Assembly (NCBI GenBank): GCA_963706315.1
Contig: CAVPMA010000012.1
Span: 46,289-110,288, forward strand
Length of the DNA: 64,000 nucleotides
Source of the DNA: CALMEC01 sp963706315
Lineage (GTDB): Bacteria > Actinomycetota > Thermoleophilia > Miltoncostaeales > Miltoncostaeaceae
Reading direction: 5' to 3'
Part shown: one piece after another, positions 16,847 through 25,450 of the stretch
Layout of the letters: every line of letters starts with the position of its first letter
Numbering within the stretch: position 1 is the first letter of the stretch
The notes under the pieces: model-generated
Databases searched by the model: none
What the model saw: only the letters and a program-made list of their open reading frames with translations
Told to the model about the DNA's origin: nothing
Made by a program: the position numbers and the translations under genes

Positions 16847-17524
16847 CTACGCCGACACGGGACGCGGCCGCGCCACGGGCACGTCCACTCGCTCGAGCCC
16901 GGCCTCGAGCCCCGCCGGCCCCGGCGCCACCCACGCCCATGACGGCCGGCGATCACCGCCCACCGCCTCGCCGACGCTGCCCGGATTCACGAACAGGCAC
17001 CCACCCGCCCGGCGGATCAGCGGCCGGTGGGTGTGGCCCGTCACCACGCAGTCGGCGGCCACGAGCGCCGCGATCTCCGCCAGCCGCTTCGGATCGGTGT
17101 CGACGTCCACCAGCACCTCCGACGCCGACTCCGGCGTGCCGTGCACCACCAGCACCTCGAAGCGCCCCACGTGCACCCGCATGCTCAGCGGCAGCTCCGC
17201 CAGGAAAGCGAGGCTCGCATCCGACAGGCGGTGCGCCGTCCACGACCGCGAGCCCACACGCGACGCCGCCGGATGCGCCCGCGGCCGCGGCGGTCGCATC
17301 GCCACCTTCTCATCGGTGTTGCCGCGCACGCACGGCCATCCGAGGAGCGCCAGCCGCGACACGCACGCCTCGGGCTCGGATCCCCGCAGCACCAGGTCGC
17401 CGGTGCACGCCCCACGCGAGATGCCGGCTGCGCGGATCGCCGCCAACGTCGCGTCGAGCGCCGCGACGTTGCCGTGGATGTCGCCGAGCAGCGCGAGCCG
17501 GCCGGTGGGCGGACCGGCCGTCAC
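16847..17524 (-). CDS. Calcineurin-like metallophosphoesterase
   Basis: A 225-residue phosphoesterase of the YfcE/MJ0936 type. The metal ligands are all present in order: GDIHGN, GDLVLRG, RGNTDEK, VVHGTPES and VTGHTHRP, then the NPGSVGEAVGG end motif. Family members hydrolyse phosphodiesters in vitro, but the natural substrate here cannot be inferred. GTG 17524 overlaps the stop of the upstream membrane-protein gene (GTGA). If the LexA-box promoter upstream of that gene is real, this enzyme is in the same damage-responsive transcript. Confidence 0.85.
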   Translation of the reverse strand: MTAGPPTGRLALLGDIHGNVAALDATLAAIRAAGISRGACTGDLVLRGSEPEACVSRLALLGWPCVRGNTDEKVAMRPPRPRAHPAASRVGSRSWTAHRLSDASLAFLAELPLSMRVHVGRFEVLVVHGTPESASEVLVDVDTDPKRLAEIAALVAADCVVTGHTHRPLIRRAGGCLFVNPGSVGEAVGGDRRPSWAWVAPGPAGLEAGLERVDVPVARPRPVSA

Positions 17525-17865
17525 GCCGCGCGCGCGATGCGGGTGGGGGAACCCGTCGCACGAGCTCGCGCCGAGGCGCGCCGGCGCCGCGCACGGCGGG
17601 CCATCGCCCGGCACCGCACCAGCACGGCGGCGAGCAGCACGCCCAGGCCGGCGGCGATCGTGAGCGCGCCCGTCGGGCTGCCGCCGCCGAGCACCGCGGC
17701 CAGCGCCGCGAGCACGAAGCCTGAGATGAGCCCGGCCAGCAGCGCGGCCGAGCGTTGCCGCGCCGGCGCGGGCGGCCGGGGCGCCGGAGGGGGGACCAGC
17801 AGGAGGTGGGGCCGCCTGGCGGAAGGGGTCACCGTGGCACGCAGCGCGGCAGATGAAGTTCTCAT
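17521..17865 (-). CDS. Small membrane protein behind a LexA-box promoter
   Basis: A 114-residue protein with a positively charged, proline-rich N-terminus, two adjacent membrane helices (about 44-60, LLAGLISGFVLAALAAV; and about 68-83, LTIAAGLGVLLAAVLV) and a strongly basic C-terminal tail (RRARRRRASARARA). No known domain is recognised. ATG 17865 lies right at the predicted transcription start, so the mRNA would be leaderless. A palindromic SOS box overlaps the -35 element. It stands divergently beside the dcw cluster. SOS-induced division inhibitors in other bacteria are also small membrane proteins, but that role here is hypothesis. Confidence 0.6.
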   Translation of the reverse strand: MRTSSAALRATVTPSARRPHLLLVPPPAPRPPAPARQRSAALLAGLISGFVLAALAAVLGGGSPTGALTIAAGLGVLLAAVLVRCRAMARRARRRRASARARATGSPTRIARAA

Positions 17866-17872
17866 GACAACG

Positions 17873-17901
17873 ACGATAGACCCGAAGCGGCCACCGAACA
17901 A
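17873..17901 (-). promoter_or_regulatory. Predicted leaderless promoter
   Basis: Minus-strand TTGTTC (17896-17901), a 17 bp spacer, then TATCGT (17873-17878). The expected start point, about 17866, is next to ATG 17865, so the transcript would begin at the start codon. Confidence 0.45.
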
Positions 17902-17908
17902 GTGTTCG
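17895..17908. promoter_or_regulatory. LexA (SOS) box
   Basis: CGAACAAGTGTTCG is a perfect palindrome with a 2 bp centre and fits the Gram-positive and actinobacterial LexA consensus CGAAC-N4-GTTCG, including purine and pyrimidine preferences in the centre. It covers the -35 of the leaderless promoter for the 17865 gene and lies about 165-180 bp upstream of mraZ, so LexA could also influence the dcw cluster. Confidence 0.65.
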
Positions 17909-17915
17909 ATACACA

Positions 17916-17928
17916 GTTGCAATGCAAC
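17916..17928. promoter_or_regulatory. Second small palindrome in the divergent region
   Basis: GTTGCAATGCAAC, a 5 bp inverted repeat with a 3 bp centre, 7 bp from the LexA box. It may be another operator or part of the divergent promoters; no regulator can be named. Confidence 0.3.
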
Positions 17929-18009
17929 GTTGACGCGCAAGGGTGACGTTTCGCAACAAACGTTCCGCCGGCGGGCTGCGGGGGCGTTGGGGGAGAGATG
18001 CCCATGAAA

Positions 18010-18045
18010 TGGGGCGTTTGGGTTGTTTTGTGGGGAAGCGTGGGG
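18010..18045 (+). promoter_or_regulatory. MraZ box (TGGGG repeats)
   Basis: Four G-rich repeats spaced about one helical turn apart precede mraZ: TGGGG at 18010, TGGG at 18019, and GTGGGG at 18030 and 18040. The known MraZ operator is a set of GTGGG direct repeats with 10 bp period upstream of mraZ, so MraZ autoregulation of the dcw cluster is expected. A further TTGGGGG at 17987 may extend the site. Confidence 0.65.
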
Positions 18046-18072
18046 TAACGTGCCGCCTGCATGCAACGCCGG

Positions 18073-18513
18073 ATGCTCAGCGGCACCTATGAGTGCACCC
18101 TCGACAGCCGTTTCCGCCTCGCGATTCCCGCCAAGGTGCGTGACGCGTTTGACGAGGGAGCCGCGCTCTCGCTGTGGTTCGAAGACTGCGTCGTGCTCGC
18201 GCCGCGCCTGGAATGGCCGGCGATCGTCGAGCGGGTCTTCGGTGAGATGAACGTGCTGAACGACAACCAGCGATGGCTGTCGCGGTACCTGCACGCGTTC
18301 ACGTTCGACCACGAGGCCCTGGACCGCCAGGGCCGCGTCGTGGTGCCCGAGAAGCTGCGGCAGATGGCCGACCTCGATTCGAAGGTCTCGGTGGTCGGCG
18401 CCGGCGAATACCTGGAGCTTTGGAACCCCGCGCGCCTGGAGGAGTCGTTCGAGGCGCTGCGACGAGAGGGGGTGTCATCCCTTGGGAAGCGCATTGTCGA
18501 AGCTGCCCACTAG
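18073..18513 (+). CDS. mraZ: Transcriptional regulator MraZ
   Basis: AbrB-fold DNA-binding protein that caps the division and cell-wall cluster and represses or activates its own promoter. The duplicated half-domain pattern is clear: MLSGTYECTLDSRFRLAIPAKVR and, about 75 residues later, FDHEALDRQGRVVVPEKLR. ATG 18073 matches the family's start; ATG 18061 would add four residues. The protein has 146 residues, as usual. Its operator lies directly upstream. rsmH follows after 7 bp. Confidence 0.93.
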   Translation: MLSGTYECTLDSRFRLAIPAKVRDAFDEGAALSLWFEDCVVLAPRLEWPAIVERVFGEMNVLNDNQRWLSRYLHAFTFDHEALDRQGRVVVPEKLRQMADLDSKVSVVGAGEYLELWNPARLEESFEALRREGVSSLGKRIVEAAH

Positions 18514-18520
18514 GCCGACG

Positions 18521-19456
18521 GTGCACCACGAGCCCGTCCTCGTTGGCGAGGTCATCGGGACCCTTGCGCCCGTCGCCGGACAGACGCTCGTCGACTGCAC
18601 CTTCGGCGCCGGCGGCCACGCCCGGCGCCTCGCGCCGCTCCTCGGTCGCTCCGGCGCGTACGTCGCGATCGACCGCGACGGATCGACCGAGCAGCACTTC
18701 ACCACGTTCTCCGAGCGCGTCGACTGCCACACGCGGTTCATCCGCGCCGACTTCGCCGACGCCTTGCGCATGCTGCGCGACGAGGACGTGCACGTCGACG
18801 GCATCCTCATGGACCTCGGCATCTCCTCCATGCAGGTCGACCAGCCGGAGCGCGGGTTCTCGTACTCCCGCAACGCGCCGCTCGACATGCGGATGGACCC
18901 CACGCAACCGCGCACTGCGGCCGACGTGCTCGCCGAGGCCAGCGAGGAGGAGCTCGCCGGCTGGTTCAAGACGTACGGCGAGGAGCGCTACGCACGGCCC
19001 ATCGCCCGCGCGATCGTGCGTCAGCGGGCCAAGGCGCCCCTGGTCTCCACCTGCGAGCTGGTGGAGCTCATCCGCGGCGCGATCCCCACGCCCGCGCTGT
19101 TCGCCGGCGGGCACCCGGCCAAGCGAGTCTTCCAGGCGCTTCGCATCGTCGTGAACGACGAGCTCGGCATCCTGGAGCGCGGCCTCGAGGAGGCGTTCGC
19201 GCTTCTGGCGCCCGGCGGCCGCCTCGTGGTGATCTCGTTCCACTCGCTGGAGGACCGCATCGTCAAGCGGTTCATGCAGGCCCGGGCCCGCGGGTGCATC
19301 TGCCCGCCCGACCTCCCCGCCTGCGTCTGCGGTCGCGAGCCGGAGGGCATGCTGGCCCTGCCCAAGGCGGTCAGCCCGCGCCGCGAAGAGCTCGACCGCA
19401 ACCCGCGCGCATCGTCCGCGCGGCTGCGCGCGATCGTGAAGGCGCCCGCCCGGTGA
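18521..19456 (+). CDS. rsmH: 16S rRNA (cytosine(1402)-N4)-methyltransferase
   Basis: RsmH (MraW) methylates N4 of C1402 in 16S rRNA, tuning the ribosomal P site. The protein of 311 residues has VDCTFGAGGHARRL as SAM motif I, DGILMDLGISSMQVD, the signature RGFSYSRNAPLDMRMD and the C-terminal ISFHSLEDRIVKRFM. GTG 18521 (VHHEPVLVGEV) fits the family start and avoids the overlap with mraZ that TTG 18482 would create. The next gene begins inside its stop (GTGA). Confidence 0.95.
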   Translation: MHHEPVLVGEVIGTLAPVAGQTLVDCTFGAGGHARRLAPLLGRSGAYVAIDRDGSTEQHFTTFSERVDCHTRFIRADFADALRMLRDEDVHVDGILMDLGISSMQVDQPERGFSYSRNAPLDMRMDPTQPRTAADVLAEASEEELAGWFKTYGEERYARPIARAIVRQRAKAPLVSTCELVELIRGAIPTPALFAGGHPAKRVFQALRIVVNDELGILERGLEEAFALLAPGGRLVVISFHSLEDRIVKRFMQARARGCICPPDLPACVCGREPEGMLALPKAVSPRREELDRNPRASSARLRAIVKAPAR

Positions 19457-19821
19457 GCACGCGGGGCGCGCTCGCGTCACGCCCGGGGCCGGCACCCGGC
19501 GCCCGTCCCAAGACGCGCACCCGCCCCAGGGCGGTGCCGGCATCGCGCCGCCGCCGCCGCTTCCGGCTCGGGCTCGCGGCCATTCCGCTGGTCGCCGTGC
19601 TGTTCGCCGGCGTCGTGTGGCTCAACGCCGCCAAGCTGTCCGTGACCAAGCGGCAGGGGCAGATCGTGCGCCAGATCGCCGCCGTCGGCGACCAGATCGG
19701 CCAGCTCAAGACCGTCGAGTCTCAGAAGAACGGCGTCGTCGCCGCGTGGGCAGAGCGGCAGGGCATGATGCGCCCCGGCAGCGCCCAGCTGACCTTCGTC
19801 AAGGCGCGACCCGGCCGCTAG
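19453..19821 (+). CDS. ftsL: FtsL-like division protein
   Basis: A 122-residue bitopic membrane protein in the ftsL position. It has a basic cytoplasmic N-terminus (TRTRPRAVPASRRRRRFR), one membrane helix (LGLAAIPLVAVLFAGVVWL, about 43-61) and a short extracytoplasmic coiled coil (QGQIVRQIAAVGDQIGQLKTVESQ). FtsL binds FtsB and FtsQ and helps activate FtsW-FtsI. Sequence identity in this family is always low, so assignment rests on order, topology and length. GTG 19453 overlaps rsmH by 4 bp. Confidence 0.75.
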   Translation: MSTRGALASRPGPAPGARPKTRTRPRAVPASRRRRRFRLGLAAIPLVAVLFAGVVWLNAAKLSVTKRQGQIVRQIAAVGDQIGQLKTVESQKNGVVAAWAERQGMMRPGSAQLTFVKARPGR

Positions 19822-19824
19822 GGG

Positions 19825-21543
19825 ATGGCGCCCGCGACGTCGACCGCCAGGGGCTCGCGCCGGCGCATCCAATTGCTGGTCCTCTGCGCGGTTGCGGGCT
19901 TCGCGCTGCTCGCAATGCGGGCGACCTGGCTCGGTGCCATCCGCGCGTCGTCGCTCTCCAAGCAGGCCGACCTGCAGCACCTGATCACCGTCGACCTGCC
20001 CGCTGCGCGCGGGTCGATCCTGAGCGCCGACGGCCAGGCCCTCGCGGTGGACCGGCCGACGATGCTCGTGACCGCTGACGCCCGCTACGTGACCAACCCC
20101 TCCCAGCTCGCCGAGACGATCACGTCGGTCACGCGGGGCGACGCCAAGCGTCGCGCGAAGCTCGAGACCGACCTGCGCAGCCGCAAGCCGTACGTCATCC
20201 TCGCCAAGCAGGTGCCGATCAAGGAGGCCGAGTACCTGCGCAAGCTCGACCTCGACGGCGTGCACTTCACACGGACCTCGGCCCGCAGGTACCCGCTCGA
20301 CAAGGTCGCCGGCCAGGTCCTCGGGCTCACCGACGTCGACTCCGGCAAGGGCATCGACGGGCTGGAGCGCCTCGAGAACGACGCACTCGCGGGACGCCAC
20401 GGGACGCGCACCGAGATCCGCGACCCCCGCCTCGGCGAGACCGTCCGGATCCCGAGCATGACGAGCCCGCAGCCCGGCAAGACCGTGATCCTCACGATCA
20501 ACGCCGCGATCCAGGAGCGCATGGAGCTCGTCCTCGCCGGCGCCCGCAACCGATACGAGGCGAAGTCGGCGACGGGCGTGATCATGGACCCCAACTCGGG
20601 CGCGATCATCGGCATGGCGAGCGTGCCGCGCGTCAACCCGAACGACCGCGCCAACCTCGAGCCCGAGACCACCCGCACCCGCGCCGTGACCGACCCGTAC
20701 GAGCCGGGTTCGGTGTTCAAGGTCGTGACGGTCGCCGGCGCGCTCGAAGAGGGGCTCACAACCCCGAACACCGCGTACAGCCTGCCGCCGAAGCTGGTCA
20801 TCGCCAAGGGCACTCCCGAGCAGCGCACCATCCAGGAGGCGCACAAGCGCACCGACTGGGAGACGATGACCACCACGGAGATCCTCCAGCGCTCGAGCAA
20901 CATCGGCACCATCCGCCTCTCGAAGCTCCTGAGCCGCAAGAACCTGCTTCGCGCCTGGATGGCAAAGTTCGGGTTCGGCGCGAGGACCGGCGTGGACGTC
21001 GCGGGCGAGGACGCCGGCGACCTGCCGAAGCTCAAGTGGAACGCAGGCCAGGCGGTCAACATCCCCTTCGGGCAGGGCATGACCGCCACGCAGCTCCAGC
21101 TCGTGCGGGCGTACGCCGCGATCGCCAACGGCGGGTACCTCGTCACCCCGCACGTGGTGGCGAACGTCGGTGGGGTCCCCGTCACCGAGCCCGCCCGCAC
21201 CCGCATCATCAGCCCCAAGACGGCCAAGCAGCTCACGACCATGCTCGAAAAGGTCGTGGAGGCCAGCGACGGCACCGGCGTGGAGGCGAGCCTGAAGGAC
21301 TACAAGGTCGCGGGCAAGACCGGTACCGCCCAGACCGTCGATCCCAAGACGCGCACGTACGGCAACCTCTACCGCTCGTCGTTCATCGGGTTCGTCCCCG
21401 CGAACAAGCCGCGTCTGGTCATCGCGGTGCTCGTGGACTCGCCCGACACCTCGGGTCCGCACACCGGTGGCGAGGTCGCCGCGCCGGCGTTCAAGGAGAT
21501 CGCCGACTATGCCCTCAGCACCCTCTCGATCCCGCCCAACTAG
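19825..21543 (+). CDS. ftsI: Penicillin-binding protein FtsI (PBP3)
   Basis: Septal class B transpeptidase of 572 residues. A single N-terminal helix (LLVLCAVAGFALLAMRATW) anchors it. The dimerisation segment AARGSILSADGQALAVD is followed by the catalytic SVFK (about 296-299), SSN (357-359) and KTGT (about 497-500). No PASTA domain is present. It crosslinks septal peptidoglycan made by FtsW, encoded further down. ATG 19825 lies 3 bp after ftsL. murE follows after 64 bp. Confidence 0.95.
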   Translation: MAPATSTARGSRRRIQLLVLCAVAGFALLAMRATWLGAIRASSLSKQADLQHLITVDLPAARGSILSADGQALAVDRPTMLVTADARYVTNPSQLAETITSVTRGDAKRRAKLETDLRSRKPYVILAKQVPIKEAEYLRKLDLDGVHFTRTSARRYPLDKVAGQVLGLTDVDSGKGIDGLERLENDALAGRHGTRTEIRDPRLGETVRIPSMTSPQPGKTVILTINAAIQERMELVLAGARNRYEAKSATGVIMDPNSGAIIGMASVPRVNPNDRANLEPETTRTRAVTDPYEPGSVFKVVTVAGALEEGLTTPNTAYSLPPKLVIAKGTPEQRTIQEAHKRTDWETMTTTEILQRSSNIGTIRLSKLLSRKNLLRAWMAKFGFGARTGVDVAGEDAGDLPKLKWNAGQAVNIPFGQGMTATQLQLVRAYAAIANGGYLVTPHVVANVGGVPVTEPARTRIISPKTAKQLTTMLEKVVEASDGTGVEASLKDYKVAGKTGTAQTVDPKTRTYGNLYRSSFIGFVPANKPRLVIAVLVDSPDTSGPHTGGEVAAPAFKEIADYALSTLSIPPN

Positions 21544-21607
21544 CGCTCGCTCGCGGGGCCGGCAGGGACGTTCGGCCGCCGGGGCCGCTGGTAGCATCGG
21601 CCTCCCG

Positions 21608-23080
21608 ATGGTCCTCGAAAAGCTCAGCGCGGCCGTGCCGGGGGCACGACTGCGAACGGGACGCGCGGACCGCGGGGAGACGAAGATCCGCGAGATCGTC
21701 TACCGGGCGGACCGCGCCACCACGGGCAGCCTCTTCGCCTGCCTGCGCGGCGTGCGGGCCGACGGACACGACTTCGCCCAGCAGGCCGTCTCCCACGGCG
21801 CGACCGCGCTGCTGGTGGAACGGCCGCTGCCGATCGACGTGCCGCAGGTGGAGGTGCGCGACGCCCGCCTGGCGATGGCCCTCATGGCGGCCGAGCTCGC
21901 CGGTCGCCCGTCCGACGAACTCGTGGTGGTCGGCATCACCGGCACCAACGGCAAGACGACGTCCGCGTTCCTGCTGCACGCCGTTCTCGAGGCCGCCGGC
22001 CACCGCGCCGGTCTGATCGGCACCATCGAGGCCCGCGTCGGCGGGCAGGTGGAGCCCGTCGGCCACACGACGCCCGAAAGCGTCGATCTGCAGCGACTCC
22101 TCGCTCGGATGCGCGACGCCGGCGACACCGCCTGCGCCGTGGAGGTCTCGTCGCACGCGCTGGCGCAGCGGCGGGTGGCGGGCATGCGGTTCGCCGCGGC
22201 CCTGTTCACCAACCTCACCCGCGACCACCTCGACTACCACCCCGACGTCGAGGACTACTACCTCGCCAAGCGCGCCCTGTTCATGCGTCCCGCCGACGAG
22301 GGGGCCGACCCGCCCGGCGCCGCAAACCTGGACGACGAGTTCGGGCGCCGGCTCGCCGACGAGGCGGGCGCGCTGGGCTTCGCCGTCGAGCGCGACGCCG
22401 ATGTGCACCCGGTGGACGTCCGGCAGTCCCGCACCGGCTTCACGGCGCGCATGCGGACCCCTCGCGGGGAGTTCGCGATCACGACCCCGCTGCGGGGGCG
22501 CTTCAACGTTTCCAACGTCACGGGCGTGGTCGCCGTTGGGGAACTCCTGGGCCTCGACCACGACGCAGTGGCTCGCGGAATCGCCGCGGTGACGGGGGTG
22601 CCCGGCCGGTTCGAGCCGGTCGACGCGGGGCAGCCGTTCGAGGTGCTCGTCGACTACGCGCACACGCCCGACTCGCTCGACAACGTCCTGCGCGAGGCGC
22701 GCAAGCTCGTGCCCGAGGGCGGGCGACTCATCGTGGTGTTCGGATGCGGCGGCGACCGCGACCGCGGAAAGCGCCCGCAAATGGGTGGAATCGCGCGGGG
22801 TCTCGCCGACATCGCCATCGTGACCTCCGACAACCCGCGCACGGAGGATCCCGACGCGATCATCGCCGAGATCCTCGTCGGCGCCGCCGAGGGACCGGGC
22901 GAGCTCGTTGTCGAGGCCGACCGCCGCCGCGCGATCGCGCTCGCCGCGGAGCGCGCCTCCGCCGGTGACGTCGTCGTGGTCGCGGGCAAGGGGCATGAGC
23001 GCGGCCAGGAGCGCAACGGGGTGGTGAGCCCCTTCGACGACCGGGAGGTGGCGCGCGAGGTGCTGGAGGCGATCGCTTGA
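21608..23080 (+). CDS. murE: UDP-MurNAc-L-Ala-D-Glu:meso-DAP ligase MurE
   Basis: Cytoplasmic Mur ligase of 490 residues that adds the third stem residue. The ATP loop GITGTNGKTT lies at about 109-118, the carbamylated-lysine region is in the central domain, and the amino-acid selectivity motif DNPR (about 408-411, in TSDNPRTEDP) points to meso-diaminopimelate rather than lysine. ATG 21608 is chosen; the open frame upstream overlaps ftsI and is not coding. murF starts inside its stop codon (TTGA). Confidence 0.95.
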   Translation: MVLEKLSAAVPGARLRTGRADRGETKIREIVYRADRATTGSLFACLRGVRADGHDFAQQAVSHGATALLVERPLPIDVPQVEVRDARLAMALMAAELAGRPSDELVVVGITGTNGKTTSAFLLHAVLEAAGHRAGLIGTIEARVGGQVEPVGHTTPESVDLQRLLARMRDAGDTACAVEVSSHALAQRRVAGMRFAAALFTNLTRDHLDYHPDVEDYYLAKRALFMRPADEGADPPGAANLDDEFGRRLADEAGALGFAVERDADVHPVDVRQSRTGFTARMRTPRGEFAITTPLRGRFNVSNVTGVVAVGELLGLDHDAVARGIAAVTGVPGRFEPVDAGQPFEVLVDYAHTPDSLDNVLREARKLVPEGGRLIVVFGCGGDRDRGKRPQMGGIARGLADIAIVTSDNPRTEDPDAIIAEILVGAAEGPGELVVEADRRRAIALAAERASAGDVVVVAGKGHERGQERNGVVSPFDDREVAREVLEAIA

Positions 23081-24384
23081 AGCTCACGGCGAATCAGGTG
23101 ATGAAGGCGGCGACCGGAGGCGTGTACATGCCGGCGGGCTCGCCGTCCGACGAGATCGACGGCGCCTTCGTCGACTCGCGCGAGGTCGTGCCCGGAGCGC
23201 TCTTCGTGGGCCTGCGCGGCGAGACGCACGACGGCGGCCTCTACGCCGCGGACGCCCTGCGCGACGGCGCCGCGGCGGCCGTGGTGAGCGAGTCGGCATG
23301 GCGGTGGCTCGAGGGCGACCTGCGCACGATCCGCAGGCCGGTGATCGTCGCGAAGTCGCCGCTCGAGGTGCTGCAGGCGGCCGGGCGCCTCGCCCTCGCG
23401 GAGCTCGGCGCGAAGGTCGTCGGCATCACCGGCGCCACGGGCAAGACCACCACCAAGGACATCCTCGTCGCGATGCTCCGCGCAGCCGGGGCTCGGGTCG
23501 AGGGAACGCCCGGCAACCAGAACACCGAGATCGGCGTCCCGATGGCGCTCATGGCGCTCGCCGAGGACACCGAGATCGCGGTGGTGGAGATGGGCATGCG
23601 CGGCCTCGGTCAGATCGCCGAGCTCGCGACCCTCGCGCCCCCGGACGTCGGATGCATCACCTCCATCGGCCCGGTGCACCTCGAGCTCCTCGGCACCGTC
23701 GAGAACGTCGCCGCCGCCAAGTTCGAGCTCCTCGCGGCGCTCCGACCCGGCGGGGTCGCCGTCGTGCCCGCCCGGGAGCCGCTCTTGCAGGGACATCTCG
23801 CAACCCTCGATCCGCAGGTGAGGGTGATCGAGTTCGGCGACGAGCCCGACCTCGACCTCGACCTGAGCCTCGACATGGTCTGGCAGCGGCGGTGCGCGGC
23901 CGCCGCGCTCGCCTGCTGCCGGGCCCTCGACCGCGTGCCGGCCGAAGGCAGCCACGTCGAGGTGGCGCTCTCGGCGATGCGGGGCAATGTCCGCCCGCTC
24001 GCGGTGGGCGGCACCCTCATCGAGGACTGCTACAACGCGAATCCCATCGCGATGCGCGCGGCGCTCACGGACCTCGCGGGCCGCGAGGGGCGGCGGGTGG
24101 CCGTGCTCGCGGACATGATGGAGCTCGGGCCCGACGAGGCCTCCTACCACCGCGAGATCGGCGAGGCGGCGGGCCAGGCCGGCGTGGAGCTCCTCATCGC
24201 GATCGGACAGCGCGCCAGGGGCTACGTGGAGGGCGCATCCGGCGTCGAGGCGATCCACTACCCGACCGTCGAGGAGGCCGTGGACGCGATCCCGTCGCTG
24301 CTCCGCGCGGGCGACGTCGTTCTGCTGAAGGGATCGCGATCAATGGCCCTGGAGCGCGTCGCGGCCGTCATCGCGGGCTCGTGA
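23077..24384 (+). CDS. murF: UDP-MurNAc-tripeptide:D-Ala-D-Ala ligase MurF
   Basis: Mur ligase of 435 residues that adds the D-Ala-D-Ala dipeptide and completes the pentapeptide stem. The P-loop GITGATGKTTTKD (about 117-129) and the metal-binding VEMGMRGLGQI are present; the C-terminal domain has EDCYNANPIAMRAAL and LADMMELG. Start TTG 23077 overlaps the murE stop by 4 bp. A 61 bp gap precedes mraY. Confidence 0.94.
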   Translation: MKLTANQVMKAATGGVYMPAGSPSDEIDGAFVDSREVVPGALFVGLRGETHDGGLYAADALRDGAAAAVVSESAWRWLEGDLRTIRRPVIVAKSPLEVLQAAGRLALAELGAKVVGITGATGKTTTKDILVAMLRAAGARVEGTPGNQNTEIGVPMALMALAEDTEIAVVEMGMRGLGQIAELATLAPPDVGCITSIGPVHLELLGTVENVAAAKFELLAALRPGGVAVVPAREPLLQGHLATLDPQVRVIEFGDEPDLDLDLSLDMVWQRRCAAAALACCRALDRVPAEGSHVEVALSAMRGNVRPLAVGGTLIEDCYNANPIAMRAALTDLAGREGRRVAVLADMMELGPDEASYHREIGEAAGQAGVELLIAIGQRARGYVEGASGVEAIHYPTVEEAVDAIPSLLRAGDVVLLKGSRSMALERVAAVIAGS

Positions 24385-24445
24385 TGCCGGAGGCCAGCCG
24401 AGACCGCGGCACGCCGCCCGCGCCGCATCGGGAACGGAGCGCTCG

Positions 24446-25450
24446 GTGCCCCGGGTCCTGATCGCCGCCATCAGCGCGGCGATGCTGCTGATGTTCCTCG
24501 GCCCCAAGTTCATCGCCTGGCTGCGGCGCCACGAGGTCGGCCAGTTCGTGCGGGCCGAGGGCCTCATCCCCGATGCCCACGCCCAGAAGCAGGGCACGCC
24601 CACCATGGGCGGCGTCCTGATCCTGCTCGCGACCACCCTGCCGTTCGTGATCCTCTCGACCCGGAGCACCCAGGCGATGCTCGTGCTCGCGACCACGCTG
24701 GCGTGCGGGGCCATCGGCCTGGCCGACGACCTCATGAAGGTGTGGCGCCGCCGATCGGGCGGGCTGGCCGGGAAGTGGCGGATGCTCCTTCTGGCCATCG
24801 TCTCGCTGGTGTTCGTGATCATCGCGGTGCGGGTCACCGGGTTCGAGACGACCCTCCACATCCCGATCGCGAACGAGTCGTTCGAGGTCGGATCGGTGGT
24901 GTTCTTCGTCATCGTGTTCCTGGTCATCAGCGGCTTCGCGAACGCCGTCAACCTCACGGACGGCCTCGACGGGCTCGCCGCCGGGACGAGCGGCATCGCG
25001 ATGCTCGCCTACACCGGCATGGCCTTCGTGGCGAGCCAGTCCGAGAACAGCCCGATCAGCGGCCAGCGCGACCTCGCGATCTTCGGCGCGTCGCTGGTCG
25101 GCGCGTGCCTCGGCTTCCTATGGTTCAACTCGTTCCCGGCGGCCGTGTTCATGGGCGACACCGGCTCGTACGCCCTGGGCGGGGCGATCGCCTCGATGGC
25201 GGTCATGACGAAGACCGAGATCCTGCTCATCATCATCGGCGGCATCTTCGTGATCGAGGCGTTGTCGGTCATCGTGCAGGTCATCGTGTTCAAGAGGTTC
25301 CACCGCCGCGTCTTCCTGATGACCCCGATCCACCACCACTTCGAGATGGCCGCCTGGAGCGAGACGAAGATCATCGTCCGGTTCTGGCTGGTCGCGGCGC
25401 TCCTCGCCGCGACCGGGTTCACGCTGTTCTTCCGCGACCTGCAGGGATGA
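24446..25450 (+). CDS. mraY: Phospho-MurNAc-pentapeptide transferase MraY
   Basis: Polytopic enzyme of 334 residues that transfers phospho-MurNAc-pentapeptide to undecaprenyl phosphate (lipid I). The family signatures are intact: the catalytic aspartates in GLADDLMK, NLTDGLDGLAAG, FMGDTGSYALGG, and the histidine motif PIHHHFE. About ten hydrophobic helices can be traced. It starts at GTG 24446. murD begins in its stop (ATGA). Confidence 0.95.
   Translation: MPRVLIAAISAAMLLMFLGPKFIAWLRRHEVGQFVRAEGLIPDAHAQKQGTPTMGGVLILLATTLPFVILSTRSTQAMLVLATTLACGAIGLADDLMKVWRRRSGGLAGKWRMLLLAIVSLVFVIIAVRVTGFETTLHIPIANESFEVGSVVFFVIVFLVISGFANAVNLTDGLDGLAAGTSGIAMLAYTGMAFVASQSENSPISGQRDLAIFGASLVGACLGFLWFNSFPAAVFMGDTGSYALGGAIASMAVMTKTEILLIIIGGIFVIEALSVIVQVIVFKRFHRRVFLMTPIHHHFEMAAWSETKIIVRFWLVAALLAATGFTLFFRDLQG

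Noticed and set aside
19477..21597. 706-codon minus-strand frame opposite ftsI
   Set aside because: Mirror of ftsI codon bias; no domain.
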